The notes beneath the pieces are model-generated. The model was given only the letters and a program-made list of their open reading frames with translations. It was not told the DNA's origin and made no database searches. DNA of 64,000 bases from Methylocaldum szegediense (GTDB lineage: Bacteria; Pseudomonadota; Gammaproteobacteria; Methylococcales; Methylococcaceae), in assembly GCF_949769195.1 (NCBI RefSeq), contig NZ_OX458333.1:3539001-3603000 (forward strand). Reading direction: 5' to 3'. Numbering within the stretch: position 1 is the first letter of the stretch; the number at the start of each line of letters is the position of its first letter. Made by a program: the position numbers and the translations under genes. Below are positions 37,452 to 47,014 of the stretch, in pieces.

Positions 37452-39014
37452 ATGCTCTTCAACTCCTACCCGTTTATCTTTTTGGTGCTTCCGATTTCTC
37501 TGTTCGGCTTTTTTGCCATCGGAAGCCGCGGGCACCACAGAGTTGCCATTACCTGGCTGATCGGTGTGTCGCTCTTTTTCTACGCGTGGTGGAATCCGGC
37601 CTACTTGGGGTTACTCCTAGCGTCGATATTGTTCAACTATGCACTAGGGGTTTCCCTCAGCAGTGAGGGCCATGCCTCCGCAAGAAAATGGCTACTGATA
37701 TTCGGCGTCGCGGCCAACTTGTCACTCCTGGGATATTACAAGTACGCGAACTTCTTCATCGACAATATCAATTTCGTATTCGGCGATATTCTCGGCGTGG
37801 AGTCCATCATCCTGCCCCTCGGCATTTCCTTCGTCACGTTTCAGACCATCGCCTATCTCGTGGACGCCTACAAAGGGGAAACCAAGGAGTATAACTTTCT
37901 CCATTTCTGCCTTTTCATCACTTTTTTCCCCCAGTTGATCGCGGGGCCCATCGTGCATCACCGGGAAATGATGCCCCAATTCGCCCGGAACGACCTCTAT
38001 CAACTGAGCGTCCGACGCCATGCCGTCGGCTTCACCATCTTCACCATCGGCCTGTTTAAGAAGGTGGTGCTGGCTGATGGCATCGCCGCATATGCCACGC
38101 CGGCATTCCACGCGGCCGATAGCGGCATCGCGCTGACGTTCTTCGAAGCTTGGGCGGGTGCCCTGGCCTACACCTTCCAACTCTATTTCGATTTTTCGGG
38201 TTATTCCGACATGGCCATCGGGTTAGCCAGAATGTTCGGCATTCGGCTGCCCCTCAACTTCAATTCGCCTTACAAGGCGACCAATATCATCGACTTTTGG
38301 CGGCGCTGGCACATGACACTCTCCCGTTTTATGCGGGATTACATCTACATTCCTCTCGGCGGCAACAGGAAGGGCCCGGTAAGGCGTCATGTCAACCTCA
38401 TGATTGCGATGTTGCTCGGCGGCCTGTGGCACGGCGCGGGTTGGAATTTTGTCGTGTGGGGCGGCCTCCATGGCTGCTTTCTTATCATCAATCACGTCTG
38501 GCGAGCGCTGTTCAGCGGTCGCGCTGCCGCTAGCCGGACCGGCAAAGCATTCAGTTGGGCGCTGACATTCGTCGCGGTAGTCGCCGCTTGGGTGCCCTTC
38601 CGGGCGGAGACCATCACGGGGACCAAGAGTATATGGTTGGGAATGATCGGAGCCAACGGCGTGTCTTTGGAACCGGAGGCTCTCCGTGCCCTCGGTCACT
38701 TCGGCGAGTGGCTGCAGGGCATGGGAGTCAGTTTCGACGGGGTTTTCGCGCATGTCCCTGGTGCCAAGCCAGAGGTGGCGGGCGCATGGCTATTGGCATT
38801 GACGGTGTTTGTTCTGTTTCTGCCCAACACCCAGCAGCTCATGCGCAATTATCATCCAGCCTTCGAAACCTATAAGGGCGAGATTCAGCGTCTTCGTTGG
38901 AGATGGATAGAATGGCGGCCGACGGTACTCTGGGCCAACTTCACTATGTTGCTTTTCGTGTTCGATGTACTCAGTCTCACCAAAGTGAGCGAGTTTCTCT
39001 ACTTTCAATTTTGA
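37452..39014 (+). CDS. MBOAT family O-acyltransferase (AlgI-like)
   Basis: A 520-residue polytopic enzyme. LFNSYPFIF at the start, the DFSGYSDMAIGLARMFG block and the GGLWHGAGWNFVVWGGLHG block with the catalytic His are the hallmarks of AlgI-type transferases. Proteins of this kind pass acyl groups (usually acetyl) from the cytoplasm to exopolysaccharide or another surface acceptor. The next gene, 6 bases downstream, is a GDSL/SGNH-like partner as in alginate and cellulose acetylation systems. No polysaccharide synthase is nearby, so the acceptor is unknown. Confidence 0.93.
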   Translation: MLFNSYPFIFLVLPISLFGFFAIGSRGHHRVAITWLIGVSLFFYAWWNPAYLGLLLASILFNYALGVSLSSEGHASARKWLLIFGVAANLSLLGYYKYANFFIDNINFVFGDILGVESIILPLGISFVTFQTIAYLVDAYKGETKEYNFLHFCLFITFFPQLIAGPIVHHREMMPQFARNDLYQLSVRRHAVGFTIFTIGLFKKVVLADGIAAYATPAFHAADSGIALTFFEAWAGALAYTFQLYFDFSGYSDMAIGLARMFGIRLPLNFNSPYKATNIIDFWRRWHMTLSRFMRDYIYIPLGGNRKGPVRRHVNLMIAMLLGGLWHGAGWNFVVWGGLHGCFLIINHVWRALFSGRAAASRTGKAFSWALTFVAVVAAWVPFRAETITGTKSIWLGMIGANGVSLEPEALRALGHFGEWLQGMGVSFDGVFAHVPGAKPEVAGAWLLALTVFVLFLPNTQQLMRNYHPAFETYKGEIQRLRWRWIEWRPTVLWANFTMLLFVFDVLSLTKVSEFLYFQF

Positions 39015-39020
39015 AAATTA

Positions 39021-40385
39021 GTGAATAACTCTGCCACAAAACCCAATTCGGCCTCATTATCCCGTACCCGATTTGCGGGGCCGGCCACGATTTCTTCCCG
39101 GCTCTTCGGCAAGGGACCCGTGACGCCGAGCGAACGCCTATTCGCTGCGTACCTCGATATTATCGGCATCGGTTCCGTTATTCTGTTAACGGTAATTATC
39201 CTGATGAATTATCTGGTAGATCCTTATTCCATTTTCGGTTCTCCGACTTGGGAAGGGATTAACGCCAATAAGCCCGAGTTATTCAAGCACCTCAGGCTGA
39301 CCAAGGCGCACGCCGTTAAAGCACGAAAACCGGACGCACTGGTCATCGGCAGCTCCCGTACCGAGCATGGTCTCGATCCCGAGCATCCGGGGCTTTTCCC
39401 TGAGTTCAATACCTACAATCTGGCACTCAACGGCGCGACTATCTATGAAAATCTACGCTATTTTCAGCATGCGAATGCGGAACGGCGATTAAAGAAAGTC
39501 GTGCTGGCCATCGACTTTTTCCAATTCAATGCTTATAGACCCAATGCTCCGGATTTCAGTGAGGAAAGATTATCCTCGGATATTCAAGGGGATAAGCGAA
39601 ATATCGCTGTGATAACGGATATGTTGGAAACCTTGGCGTCCGTTGACGCTACGACGGCGAGCCTCACGACTCTGTTGCAGCAGTCCAATCGCAAGAACGT
39701 TATTTTGCCGCGCGGGCAAGTGGAACAACCCAACAAAGAAGCCATTATGATGATGCGCGGCGGAAGACGCGAAGCGGCTCTTTTTAGCGAACTGAATTAT
39801 GTGACGCACCTCTATTTCCCAAGGCCACACAAGAAATTCGATTTTGTTTCGGAAGACGGAACTATAAATACATTCGATTATTTCCGAAGGATTCTCGAAG
39901 AGGCTCATCGGAGCAAGATCGAATTTTATATTCTGATTTCACCGGCTCACGCACGGCAATGGGAACTCACGGCCAGCACGGGGCTTTGGGATAAATGGGA
40001 AGCATGGAAAAGAGAAGTTGTTCGGCTCAACGAAGAAGTTGCGCGGGAGCGCCGTCGGAAACCGTTTCCGTTATGGGATTTCTCCGGTTTCAATACCTAT
40101 ACTACCGAAGCCGTGCCGGCTTTAGGTGATAAGGAAACTATGATGCGGTGGTTTTGGGAATCTTCTCACTACCGAAAGGAACTGGGAGACCTGGTGCTCG
40201 ATCGCGTCTTGAATTACTCCGATCCGGACCGCCAAATAGCTGACGATTTCGGCGTTATGCTGACTTCCGAGAATATTGAAAGATATTTGGAGAGTATTCG
40301 CGAGGCGCATCGGCATTATCGTCAATCTCGTCGAGACGAAGTAAAAGAGATCGAAGACCTGGTTAAGAAATATCAGACCCATTGA
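39021..40385 (+). CDS. Membrane-anchored SGNH-like acyltransferase partner of the AlgI-like protein
   Basis: A 454-residue protein with one N-terminal membrane helix (about 45-68) and a large extracytoplasmic domain. LVIGSSRTEHGLDPEHPG places a Ser in a GDS-like first block, and WESSHYRKELGD near residue 376 supplies a late His, both consistent with AlgX/AlgJ-type SGNH folds. The translation begins at GTG 39021, 6 bases after the MBOAT stop. Base composition is lower in GC than the pigment genes around it. Function as O-acetyl transfer partner is inferred from position. Confidence 0.65.
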   Translation: MNNSATKPNSASLSRTRFAGPATISSRLFGKGPVTPSERLFAAYLDIIGIGSVILLTVIILMNYLVDPYSIFGSPTWEGINANKPELFKHLRLTKAHAVKARKPDALVIGSSRTEHGLDPEHPGLFPEFNTYNLALNGATIYENLRYFQHANAERRLKKVVLAIDFFQFNAYRPNAPDFSEERLSSDIQGDKRNIAVITDMLETLASVDATTASLTTLLQQSNRKNVILPRGQVEQPNKEAIMMMRGGRREAALFSELNYVTHLYFPRPHKKFDFVSEDGTINTFDYFRRILEEAHRSKIEFYILISPAHARQWELTASTGLWDKWEAWKREVVRLNEEVARERRRKPFPLWDFSGFNTYTTEAVPALGDKETMMRWFWESSHYRKELGDLVLDRVLNYSDPDRQIADDFGVMLTSENIERYLESIREAHRHYRQSRRDEVKEIEDLVKKYQTH

Positions 40386-40734
40386 GCATTTTGGTCGGTG
40401 GCAACGCGACGATTCAGTACCGTGTCATGACGAGGCAAGTTTCGCGCCTCATATTCGGCCGAAGGCCGGCTAATGAGCGTTGGGCCGAGAGGAAGATCGA
40501 CCCTGCGCCTGAGCTTACACTATTCGCCTGTATATTGAATCAGGAAACGTGTTCCGAGCGGAGAGAGCGAGGTCTGCGTACTGCTTTATAAGGGAACTTC
40601 GGGACGGGCATCGGATCAAAAAAACGACCTTGACTGAGAATTGGCGAGGTGGTAAACAGGTTATGCCTGTCACGGGCAGTCTGTCAGTATCATGATTAAA
40701 TAATTATTTACTGATACCTAAAACGGAGGGAATC
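40386..40734. other. Intergenic region
   Basis: About 350 bases between the SGNH-like gene and the small lipoprotein. The last 60 bases are AT-rich and probably contain the promoter of the lipoprotein gene. No gene is seen. Confidence 0.4.
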
Positions 40735-40857
40735 ATGAAGAAGCTACTTGCTGCGGTGTGTCTCGTTCTTGCTACTATCGGCTTAACGGGATGTGGAAGT
40801 TCGCCAGATGGGGATTCTCAGAGATTATCCAATACTACCGTATCCCCACACCTATAA
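40735..40857 (+). CDS. Very small lipoprotein (40 residues)
   Basis: ATG 40735 follows ACGGAGGG at good spacing. The peptide starts MKKLLAAVCLVLATIGLTGCG, a textbook lipoprotein signal with lipobox LTGC (Cys20). Only 20 residues remain after cleavage, rich in Ser, Asp, Gln and Thr. A strong terminator lies 20 bases after the stop, supporting a real monocistronic gene. It could be an entericidin-like or other minimal outer-membrane lipoprotein; the function is unknown. Confidence 0.75.
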   Translation: MKKLLAAVCLVLATIGLTGCGSSPDGDSQRLSNTTVSPHL

Positions 40858-40877
40858 CTAACACGTGATCCTCCTTT

Positions 40878-40908
40878 AAAAAGGCCTACTTTTAGTAGGC
40901 CTTTTTTT
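40878..40908 (+). terminator. Intrinsic terminator after the small lipoprotein
   Basis: Stem AAAAAGGCCTAC with its complement around a short T-rich loop, then seven T. The A and T flanks make it effective in both directions, but no leftward gene ends here. Confidence 0.9.
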
Positions 40909-41079
40909 GTTGGCCGGGGCAGTCCGGAGGGACGAAAATCCCCGGCTTCGTCCAGTTTGCTGGAACGAGCGTTGACTGGCCGACCCCGTTCTGTTCGGTG
41001 TCCCGACCGCTGCCCCGTCAATCCTGAATCAATGGTAGAAGCGGCGGAGCATGGTCTAAGCGCCGTCCATGGCCGATAC

Positions 41080-43545
41080 TCATCGGTTCGCCATGGCTGT
41101 TGCCAAGATGGTTTGCATAGCGTCAGCCGCGACCGGGCGGCTGAATAAATAGCCCTGGGCGACATCGCAGCCTTGGTGCTTGAGGAATGCGAGCTGGGCG
41201 TCGGTTTCAACGCCCTCGGCAAGCACCTCCAGTTTGAGGGTCTTCGCCATGGCGATGATGGCGGCTACGATCTCCATGTTGGAAGAATCCAGGGGAATGT
41301 CTCTTACGAAGCTCTGGTCGATTTTGAGCTTGTCGATGGGGAAGCGTTTCAGATAGGCCAGCGATGAATAGCCGGTGCCGAAGTCGTCGATAGCGATCCG
41401 GACGCCCAGATCCTTGAGAACCGCCAACTTGGTTTCGTTCTCCGGGCCATCTTCCATGAGAGCGGTCTCCGTGATTTCGAGTTCGAGATGCCGAGACATC
41501 AGGCCGGTTTCGGCCAGAATGGCTCGGATGCGCTCGTGCAGATCGCCCTGCTGGAACTGGCGCGGCGAGAGATTGACCGCCAGCATTTCGAGCGGCAGAC
41601 CGGCGTCCAGCCAGGTTTTCATGCGCGCACAGGCCGTGCGCAGGACCCATTCGCCGAGCGGTACGATCAGGCCGGTTTCTTCCGCCAGGGGAATGAAGCG
41701 ACTGGGGGAGAGGAGACCCACACCGGGGATTTGCCAACGTACCAGGGCTTCCACGCCGAATATCCGGCCGTCCGTCAGCGCCACCAAAGGCTGATAATGC
41801 AGGACGAATTCATCCTGCTCCAGCGCGTGGCGCAGCCGGGTTTCGAGGGCGAGCCGCTCGTTGGCGGATGTGGTCAGCGACTCGGTATAGAAGTGGTAGA
41901 TGCCTCGACCGCTGCCTTTTGCCTGGTAGAGCGCAGCATCCGCGTACTGAATGAGCCGATCCGCGTCGTCGGCATCGTCGGGGAAAATGCTGATGCCGAG
42001 ACTGGCGCCGATGTAGACCTCTTGTTCGCCGGACAGCACGAAAGGCGCGTCGAGCCGGTCGATCAGCTTTTGAGCTACGCTGGCGGCGTTCTCGGGATCG
42101 GGCAGATCCTCCAAGACCACGACGAACTCATCTCCGCCCAAGCGCGCCAGAGTATCGGTCTCGCACAGGCAGGCGCGCATGCGTTGGGAGGCGATTTGCA
42201 GCAGTTCGTCGCCCGTGCCGTGTCCCAGGCTTTCGTTGACGTTTTTGAAACGGTCCAGGTCGAGGAACAGCACGGCACCGCGGGTCTTGTCGCGTCGGGC
42301 GCGCTCCAGGGCGTGGTTCAGGCGGGAGAGGAGCAGAAGCCGGTTGGGAAGGCCGGTCAGCGGGTCGTAATGAGCCAAATATTCCAGCTGAGTTTCCGAG
42401 CGCTTGAGCTGGGTGATGTCGGTAAACACGCCCACGTAATTGACCGCTTGGCCTTGCTCGTTGCGCACCGTGCTGATGTTGAGCCATTGCGGATAAATTT
42501 CGCCGCCCTTGCGCCGGTTCCAGATTTCGCCCTGCCAGGAGCCGACGGTGACAATCGCGTGCCACATGGCATGAAAGAACGAACGGTCATGGCGGCCTGA
42601 TTGCAGAAGGCGCGGATTCTTACCCAATACCTCGGCTTCGGTGTACTCGGTGATCGTGGTAAAAGCCGGGTTGACGGTGAGAATGTTGCCGTCGAGGTCG
42701 GTAATGAGCACGCCCTCCTGGGTGCTGGTGAATACCGTGGCTGCCTGGCGGAGCCGCTCCGCCGCCTGGCATCGCTCGGTGATGTCCGAAGCTACGCCCG
42801 AGGCGAGGACGACTTCGCCGGTCTCGTCGCGTAGCACGTATCCCCGATCGTTGATCCAGTGCAGCGTCCCATCGGGGTGGGCGATGCGGAATTGAATATC
42901 GAAACTCCGGCCTTGGGCCAAATCGTCCATGGCCCGCAATACTTTCGGAACATCGTCGACATGGATCGTTTCCAGCCAAAGCTTGGGGTCGGCATACAGC
43001 TCGGCGCAGGAGCGCCCCCACACATGCTCGAACGCGGGGCTGACATATAGAATGGACCCGAAATCGGGCGAACGTAGCCAGAACACTTCGCCGATCGTTT
43101 CCGCCATCTGGCGGAAGCGCAACTCACTTTCGCGCAGAGCCTTCTCGGCGGCGCGCCGCACCCGCCGTTCCTCCAAATCGCGCAAGCTGCGTTCTATGGC
43201 GGGCCCCAGACGGCCCGGGCGATCCTTTAGGACGAAATCCCAGACCCCCTGTCTGAGCAATTCAACCGCTCTTTCCTCGCCGATGCTGCCCGAGATCAGG
43301 ATCACGGGTAAATCGGGCAGCCGATCCTGGATCAATCGCAGGCTATCGTCGAAATCCATACCGGGCACGGTATAGTCCGAAAGTACGACATTCCAGCCGC
43401 CTTCCGCCAGCGCCTCGTTCAGTTCCCGGCAACTCGCCACCCTCCGGCAGCGAGTATTCAGTCCGTGACGCCGCAATTGGCGCTCGATCAAGATGAAATC
43501 GGTCTCGCTGTCCTCGACGACCAGGACGTTGAGCGGTTCGGTCAT
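41080..43545 (-). CDS. Receiver-PAS-PAS-GGDEF-EAL protein (c-di-GMP turnover)
   Basis: An 821-residue signalling protein. Receiver domain (1-125) with phosphoacceptor Asp in VLSDYTVPG; two PAS domains (about 145-265 and 270-390); GGDEF domain with intact LARLGGDEFVVV; EAL domain with FGVEALVRW, the metal-binding ETALMED, and DDFGTGYSS. Both catalytic motifs are intact, so it could make and break cyclic di-GMP. ATG 43545 opens at the conserved receiver start, 13 bases after the upstream response regulator. It is the last gene of a three-gene two-component operon. Confidence 0.92.
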   Translation of the reverse strand: MTEPLNVLVVEDSETDFILIERQLRRHGLNTRCRRVASCRELNEALAEGGWNVVLSDYTVPGMDFDDSLRLIQDRLPDLPVILISGSIGEERAVELLRQGVWDFVLKDRPGRLGPAIERSLRDLEERRVRRAAEKALRESELRFRQMAETIGEVFWLRSPDFGSILYVSPAFEHVWGRSCAELYADPKLWLETIHVDDVPKVLRAMDDLAQGRSFDIQFRIAHPDGTLHWINDRGYVLRDETGEVVLASGVASDITERCQAAERLRQAATVFTSTQEGVLITDLDGNILTVNPAFTTITEYTEAEVLGKNPRLLQSGRHDRSFFHAMWHAIVTVGSWQGEIWNRRKGGEIYPQWLNISTVRNEQGQAVNYVGVFTDITQLKRSETQLEYLAHYDPLTGLPNRLLLLSRLNHALERARRDKTRGAVLFLDLDRFKNVNESLGHGTGDELLQIASQRMRACLCETDTLARLGGDEFVVVLEDLPDPENAASVAQKLIDRLDAPFVLSGEQEVYIGASLGISIFPDDADDADRLIQYADAALYQAKGSGRGIYHFYTESLTTSANERLALETRLRHALEQDEFVLHYQPLVALTDGRIFGVEALVRWQIPGVGLLSPSRFIPLAEETGLIVPLGEWVLRTACARMKTWLDAGLPLEMLAVNLSPRQFQQGDLHERIRAILAETGLMSRHLELEITETALMEDGPENETKLAVLKDLGVRIAIDDFGTGYSSLAYLKRFPIDKLKIDQSFVRDIPLDSSNMEIVAAIIAMAKTLKLEVLAEGVETDAQLAFLKHQGCDVAQGYLFSRPVAADAMQTILATAMANR

Positions 43546-43558
43546 GAATTCTTCTGTC

Positions 43559-44005
43559 CTATGGCGATACGTTGGTCGCCAACCAGTAGACGCCGAGCCG
43601 AGCCACCGTTTCGGCGAACTCGGTGAAGTCCAGCGGCTTACGGACAAAGCTGTTGGCTCCGTGCGCATAGCTGCCCAGACGATCGCGCTCTTCGTCAGAG
43701 GAGGTGAGAATGACCACCGGCACGAGATTGGTGCGCGGGTCGGCCCGCAGTCGCTCCAGTACGTCCAGACCTCCGACGCGCGGCAGATTGAGATCGAGCA
43801 GAACCACCGTGGGCAAGTCCGGACCTTCGCGTGTCGCGAACTCGCCCTCCCGGAACAGATAATCCAAGGCCTGCTGGCCGTCGCGCACCACGTCAACCCG
43901 GTTGGCCAGGTTGACCTTACGCAGCGCGCGGAGGGTCAGCATTTCGTCCTGGGCGTTGTCCTCCACCAGCAAGATCGTCTTGGCACTCATGTTCTCGATG
44001 GTCAT
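43559..44005 (-). CDS. CheY-like response regulator (Rcp1 type)
   Basis: A 148-residue single receiver domain. ILLVEDNAQDEMLTLRALRK, phosphoacceptor Asp in VVLLDLNLPRVGG, Thr/Ser in ILTSSDEERD and Lys in FVRKPLDF are all in place. The loop between the first helix and acceptor (YLFREGEF) is typical of regulators paired with phytochrome-type kinases. It has no output domain, so it likely relays phosphate to another protein, such as the adjacent receiver of the GGDEF-EAL protein. Its start overlaps the kinase stop by 4 bases. Confidence 0.9.
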   Translation of the reverse strand: MTIENMSAKTILLVEDNAQDEMLTLRALRKVNLANRVDVVRDGQQALDYLFREGEFATREGPDLPTVVLLDLNLPRVGGLDVLERLRADPRTNLVPVVILTSSDEERDRLGSYAHGANSFVRKPLDFTEFAETVARLGVYWLATNVSP

Positions 44006-45711
44006 CGCGTCTCCTCATTGCCGTATGCGGCTGGTAGTGAAAAACTGAACGTGGCGCCTTGGCCCGGGGTGGCAACAGCGCCAATCCTGCCGCCGTGACG
44101 GTGGATGATGCGCTGGACCGTGGCCAGGCCGATGCCGAGTCCCGGAAATTCCTCCTGACGGTGCAGCCGCTGAAAAGGCTGAAACAGCTTGCCGGAGTGG
44201 GTCATATCGAAACCGGCGCCATTGTCCGTCACATGAAAAAGCCGATAGCCGTTTTCCGATACCGGGTCGGCATATACCCGGATCTCCTGTGGGTCGGTGT
44301 TCGCGGTGTATTTCCACGCGTTACCGATGAGGTTTCTCAGGACGACCTCGATCATCCGTGGGTCTCCGTGGGCAGCGAGTCCTTGTTCCACATGCCAGTT
44401 CATCTGCCGGGTCGGTTCCAGCCGGGCGAATTCGGCGAGGATGCCCTCCGCAAGTGCGGAAATATCGACCGGGTCGCGCTGCAATTCGCCTCGGGTAATT
44501 CGCGAGAGCTGGAGTATACCGTCGATCAGCTCACCCATACGACGGCTGGCGAGCATGATCTGATCCAGGTAGACGCGGGCATCGCCTTTCAGAAGTTCGC
44601 CGTAATCTTCCAGTAAGGCCTGGCTGAATCCGCTCATTGCCCGAAGCGGCGCCCGGAGGTCGTGGGAAACGGCATAGGCGAAGCTTTCCAATTCCCGATT
44701 GGCGGCCTGGAGTTCTGCAGTACGCTCGTCTACCCGCCGCTCCAGGTCGATATTGAGACGGCGGATTTCCTCCTCGGCCCGCTTGCGCACGGTGATGTCG
44801 GCAAGCGTAACGATGATATGTAGCTCTCCGCCGATATTCACCGGTCCCAGGCTCACTTCGCAAGGAAACGCCTCCCCGTCAGCCCGAAGGGCGTGTAAAT
44901 CGCGACCTTCACCCATGGCGCGCGTTTCCGGATGGCGGAAAAATTCGGAGGCAAGTCCCGCATGGCGGGCGCGAAAGTGTGCGGGTATGAGGTCTTCTAC
45001 CGTGAGCCCGATCAGTTTTTCGGGCGGACAGCGGAATATCTCGCTCGCGCGCCTGTTCGCCTGAACGATCCGTCGGCGAGCATCGACGACGAGCATCGCC
45101 AACGGCGACGTGTCGAAGATCAAGGCGGCTCGCGCCTCGCTTTCCCGCAGCGCCGCCTCGGCTGCGTCCCTGGCCTGCGCGTAGCTTTCCGCTTCCATGT
45201 GCGCGGCACGTTCCCGTACCGATTCCGTGAGCCGGTCCTGCTCGATTTCCTGCGGTTCGAGCGGAATGACCTCGGTCAGGTCTTCCACACGGTGGACGAC
45301 ATAATCGACCTCGCCGTCTGTTCCCAGTACAGGGGAATTGAAGGATTTCCAGTAGCGCACGGTGAAGCCGCCGCCTTCTTTCTCGGGCAGCGGAATATCG
45401 TACCGCTGCACCGGCATGGTTTCGGCGGTACGGTTCCTGAGCACGCGCTGTAGGGAAGCTCTCAGATTGCGCATGCCGGTTGCATAGGGATCGCCGGGAT
45501 TGTCGGGGAAGACTTCGAGAATACTGCGACCGATGATGTCGTTCCGTCGTGTCCTCGTTGCGTGCGTATATTCGTCGCTGACAGCCGCGATGCGGAGGTC
45601 GGGAGCTAGAACGAGATAAAGACCCGGCAAGGATTCGAACAGGCGCCGGAAATCGGGGTCTGGAATCGGTGCGCCGCGTGCGGCCCGCCTGGCGTCTGAC
45701 CCGGACTTCAT
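44002..45711 (-). CDS. PAS-containing soluble sensor histidine kinase
   Basis: A 569-residue cytosolic kinase. Two PAS domains (about 20-150 and 195-320) precede a coiled coil, a HisKA domain with His in FAYAVSHDLRAPLRAM, and an HATPase domain with GLGIGLATVQRIIHRHGG. It lacks membrane helices and a cofactor-binding GAF/PHY module, so it is not a full phytochrome although its kinase core is of that type. ATG 45711 is preferred since the first PAS begins soon after. It heads the kinase, Rcp1-like regulator, GGDEF-EAL operon. Confidence 0.9.
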   Translation of the reverse strand: MKSGSDARRAARGAPIPDPDFRRLFESLPGLYLVLAPDLRIAAVSDEYTHATRTRRNDIIGRSILEVFPDNPGDPYATGMRNLRASLQRVLRNRTAETMPVQRYDIPLPEKEGGGFTVRYWKSFNSPVLGTDGEVDYVVHRVEDLTEVIPLEPQEIEQDRLTESVRERAAHMEAESYAQARDAAEAALRESEARAALIFDTSPLAMLVVDARRRIVQANRRASEIFRCPPEKLIGLTVEDLIPAHFRARHAGLASEFFRHPETRAMGEGRDLHALRADGEAFPCEVSLGPVNIGGELHIIVTLADITVRKRAEEEIRRLNIDLERRVDERTAELQAANRELESFAYAVSHDLRAPLRAMSGFSQALLEDYGELLKGDARVYLDQIMLASRRMGELIDGILQLSRITRGELQRDPVDISALAEGILAEFARLEPTRQMNWHVEQGLAAHGDPRMIEVVLRNLIGNAWKYTANTDPQEIRVYADPVSENGYRLFHVTDNGAGFDMTHSGKLFQPFQRLHRQEEFPGLGIGLATVQRIIHRHGGRIGAVATPGQGATFSFSLPAAYGNEETR

Positions 45712-46117
45712 TTCTCTAATTCCGGATCGGCGGCGGCTTCCCTCGGTTGTCCGGCTCGGGAGCGGCATGAATTCGAGTTCCGCGCGCCAAAGCCCCGAAC
45801 GGCGCCGTGGGCATAAGACCCGACCGTGCGGAGCCGGCGTCGTGCAGTCTTGATCCGCCGGATGTTGCCCCCCTCTGGCACAGTAGAACGTGACGGAATC
45901 ATCTTCTTGTTATTTTTCATGGTCGTCTCTCACGCGGTCGGTGCCGCCTCGTTTCGAGGCGCCATCGACATTGAGAACTATATAAAAATAGTAGGAAATT
46001 TTGCGCAAGGTGAATTGTTTGCTTGACAAAATCTCCTTCGTGTGACCCTGGAATGGAGCACTAGATTATCCACGTAACCGATCCGCCGGTCTATCGTGCG
46101 CAGTTGGACTGTCCGTC
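45712..46117. other. Intergenic region
   Basis: About 400 bases upstream of the kinase operon and downstream of the second pigment block. A small inverted repeat GCCTCG/CGAGGC occurs near 45949. AT-rich bases at 45975-46030 may hold promoter elements. No gene is seen. Confidence 0.35.
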
Positions 46118-47014
46118 CTATCCGCTCCTATCCCAAAAATCGTAGAAATTGAACCAATTGTAGGGGGCCTCGCGGCAGTAGTGCTCCAGTCGGTCGGCGT
46201 AATGCTGCATGCATTCCCGTATTTTTTCGTCACGCTCGTCACGGGAAAACGCCACGCGATCGGCCAGCAGTTCGAAATGAACATCGTAACGGGCGTCGCC
46301 TTTGTGGAGGCAGACGAACAGAATGACCGGAACCTTGAATAAATTCGCCAGCAATACGGGCGCCGCCGGGAACCAGGCATCCTCGCCGAGAAACCGGCAT
46401 AGGACGCGTTTTTCGCCGTGCACGCTGCGGTCGCCCAGCAGGGCCACCACGCCGCCCCGCGCAACGTGTTCGTCCAGCCCGAGAAGGGCGTTTGCGCTGC
46501 CTACGGAGACGATGTCCTTGAATAAGTCCGGGTTCAGCGTTTTGAAAATGGCGTTGATCTTGGGCGAGTTCTCGCCGTAGACCAGCGCCTTGACCGGCAG
46601 TCCTTTGTGCCGAAGCCCAAGGCCGCGCAGGATTTCGAAGCTGCCGACGTGGGCTCCGACCAAGAGGAATCCTCGCTTGTCGGCGATCAGCTTCTCCAGA
46701 AGTTCGAATCCGTTTACCCGGATTTCGAAGAACTCGTCTCGGTCCGCGAACACGAACACCCGATCGAGCAGCGTTTCGGCGAACGTGTGGTAATGGCGGA
46801 AGATCTCCCGTGCGGTCGGCGCTCTGCCGAGGATGCGCGTGAGATACGCGATGGAAGCTTGCCGCGAGCGGTCCGCGAAGATCAGGAAATAAGCCGTGAT
46901 GGGATAGAGCAGGGCGCGGGCAATCGGGCGGCCGAGGCGCAAGGCGATCCAGACGATCGTTCTCAACCAGAAGCCGGTGCTGCGCTCCTTTTGGGTAATC
47001 CAGCTACGACTCAT
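46118..47014 (-). CDS. LpxL-like lysophospholipid acyltransferase of the aryl-polyene cluster
   Basis: A 298-residue membrane-bound acyltransferase. The LpxL/HtrB-type catalytic motif is seen in LLVGAHVGSFEILRGL (His, then Glu), and LLGDRSVHGE and FPAAPVLLANLF follow. A hydrophobic anchor lies at 28-48. Aryl-polyene clusters encode such enzymes to attach the polyene chain to a lipid carrier. It overlaps the dehydratase gene upstream by 11 bases and is the last gene of block 2. Confidence 0.85.
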   Translation of the reverse strand: MSRSWITQKERSTGFWLRTIVWIALRLGRPIARALLYPITAYFLIFADRSRQASIAYLTRILGRAPTAREIFRHYHTFAETLLDRVFVFADRDEFFEIRVNGFELLEKLIADKRGFLLVGAHVGSFEILRGLGLRHKGLPVKALVYGENSPKINAIFKTLNPDLFKDIVSVGSANALLGLDEHVARGGVVALLGDRSVHGEKRVLCRFLGEDAWFPAAPVLLANLFKVPVILFVCLHKGDARYDVHFELLADRVAFSRDERDEKIRECMQHYADRLEHYCREAPYNWFNFYDFWDRSG

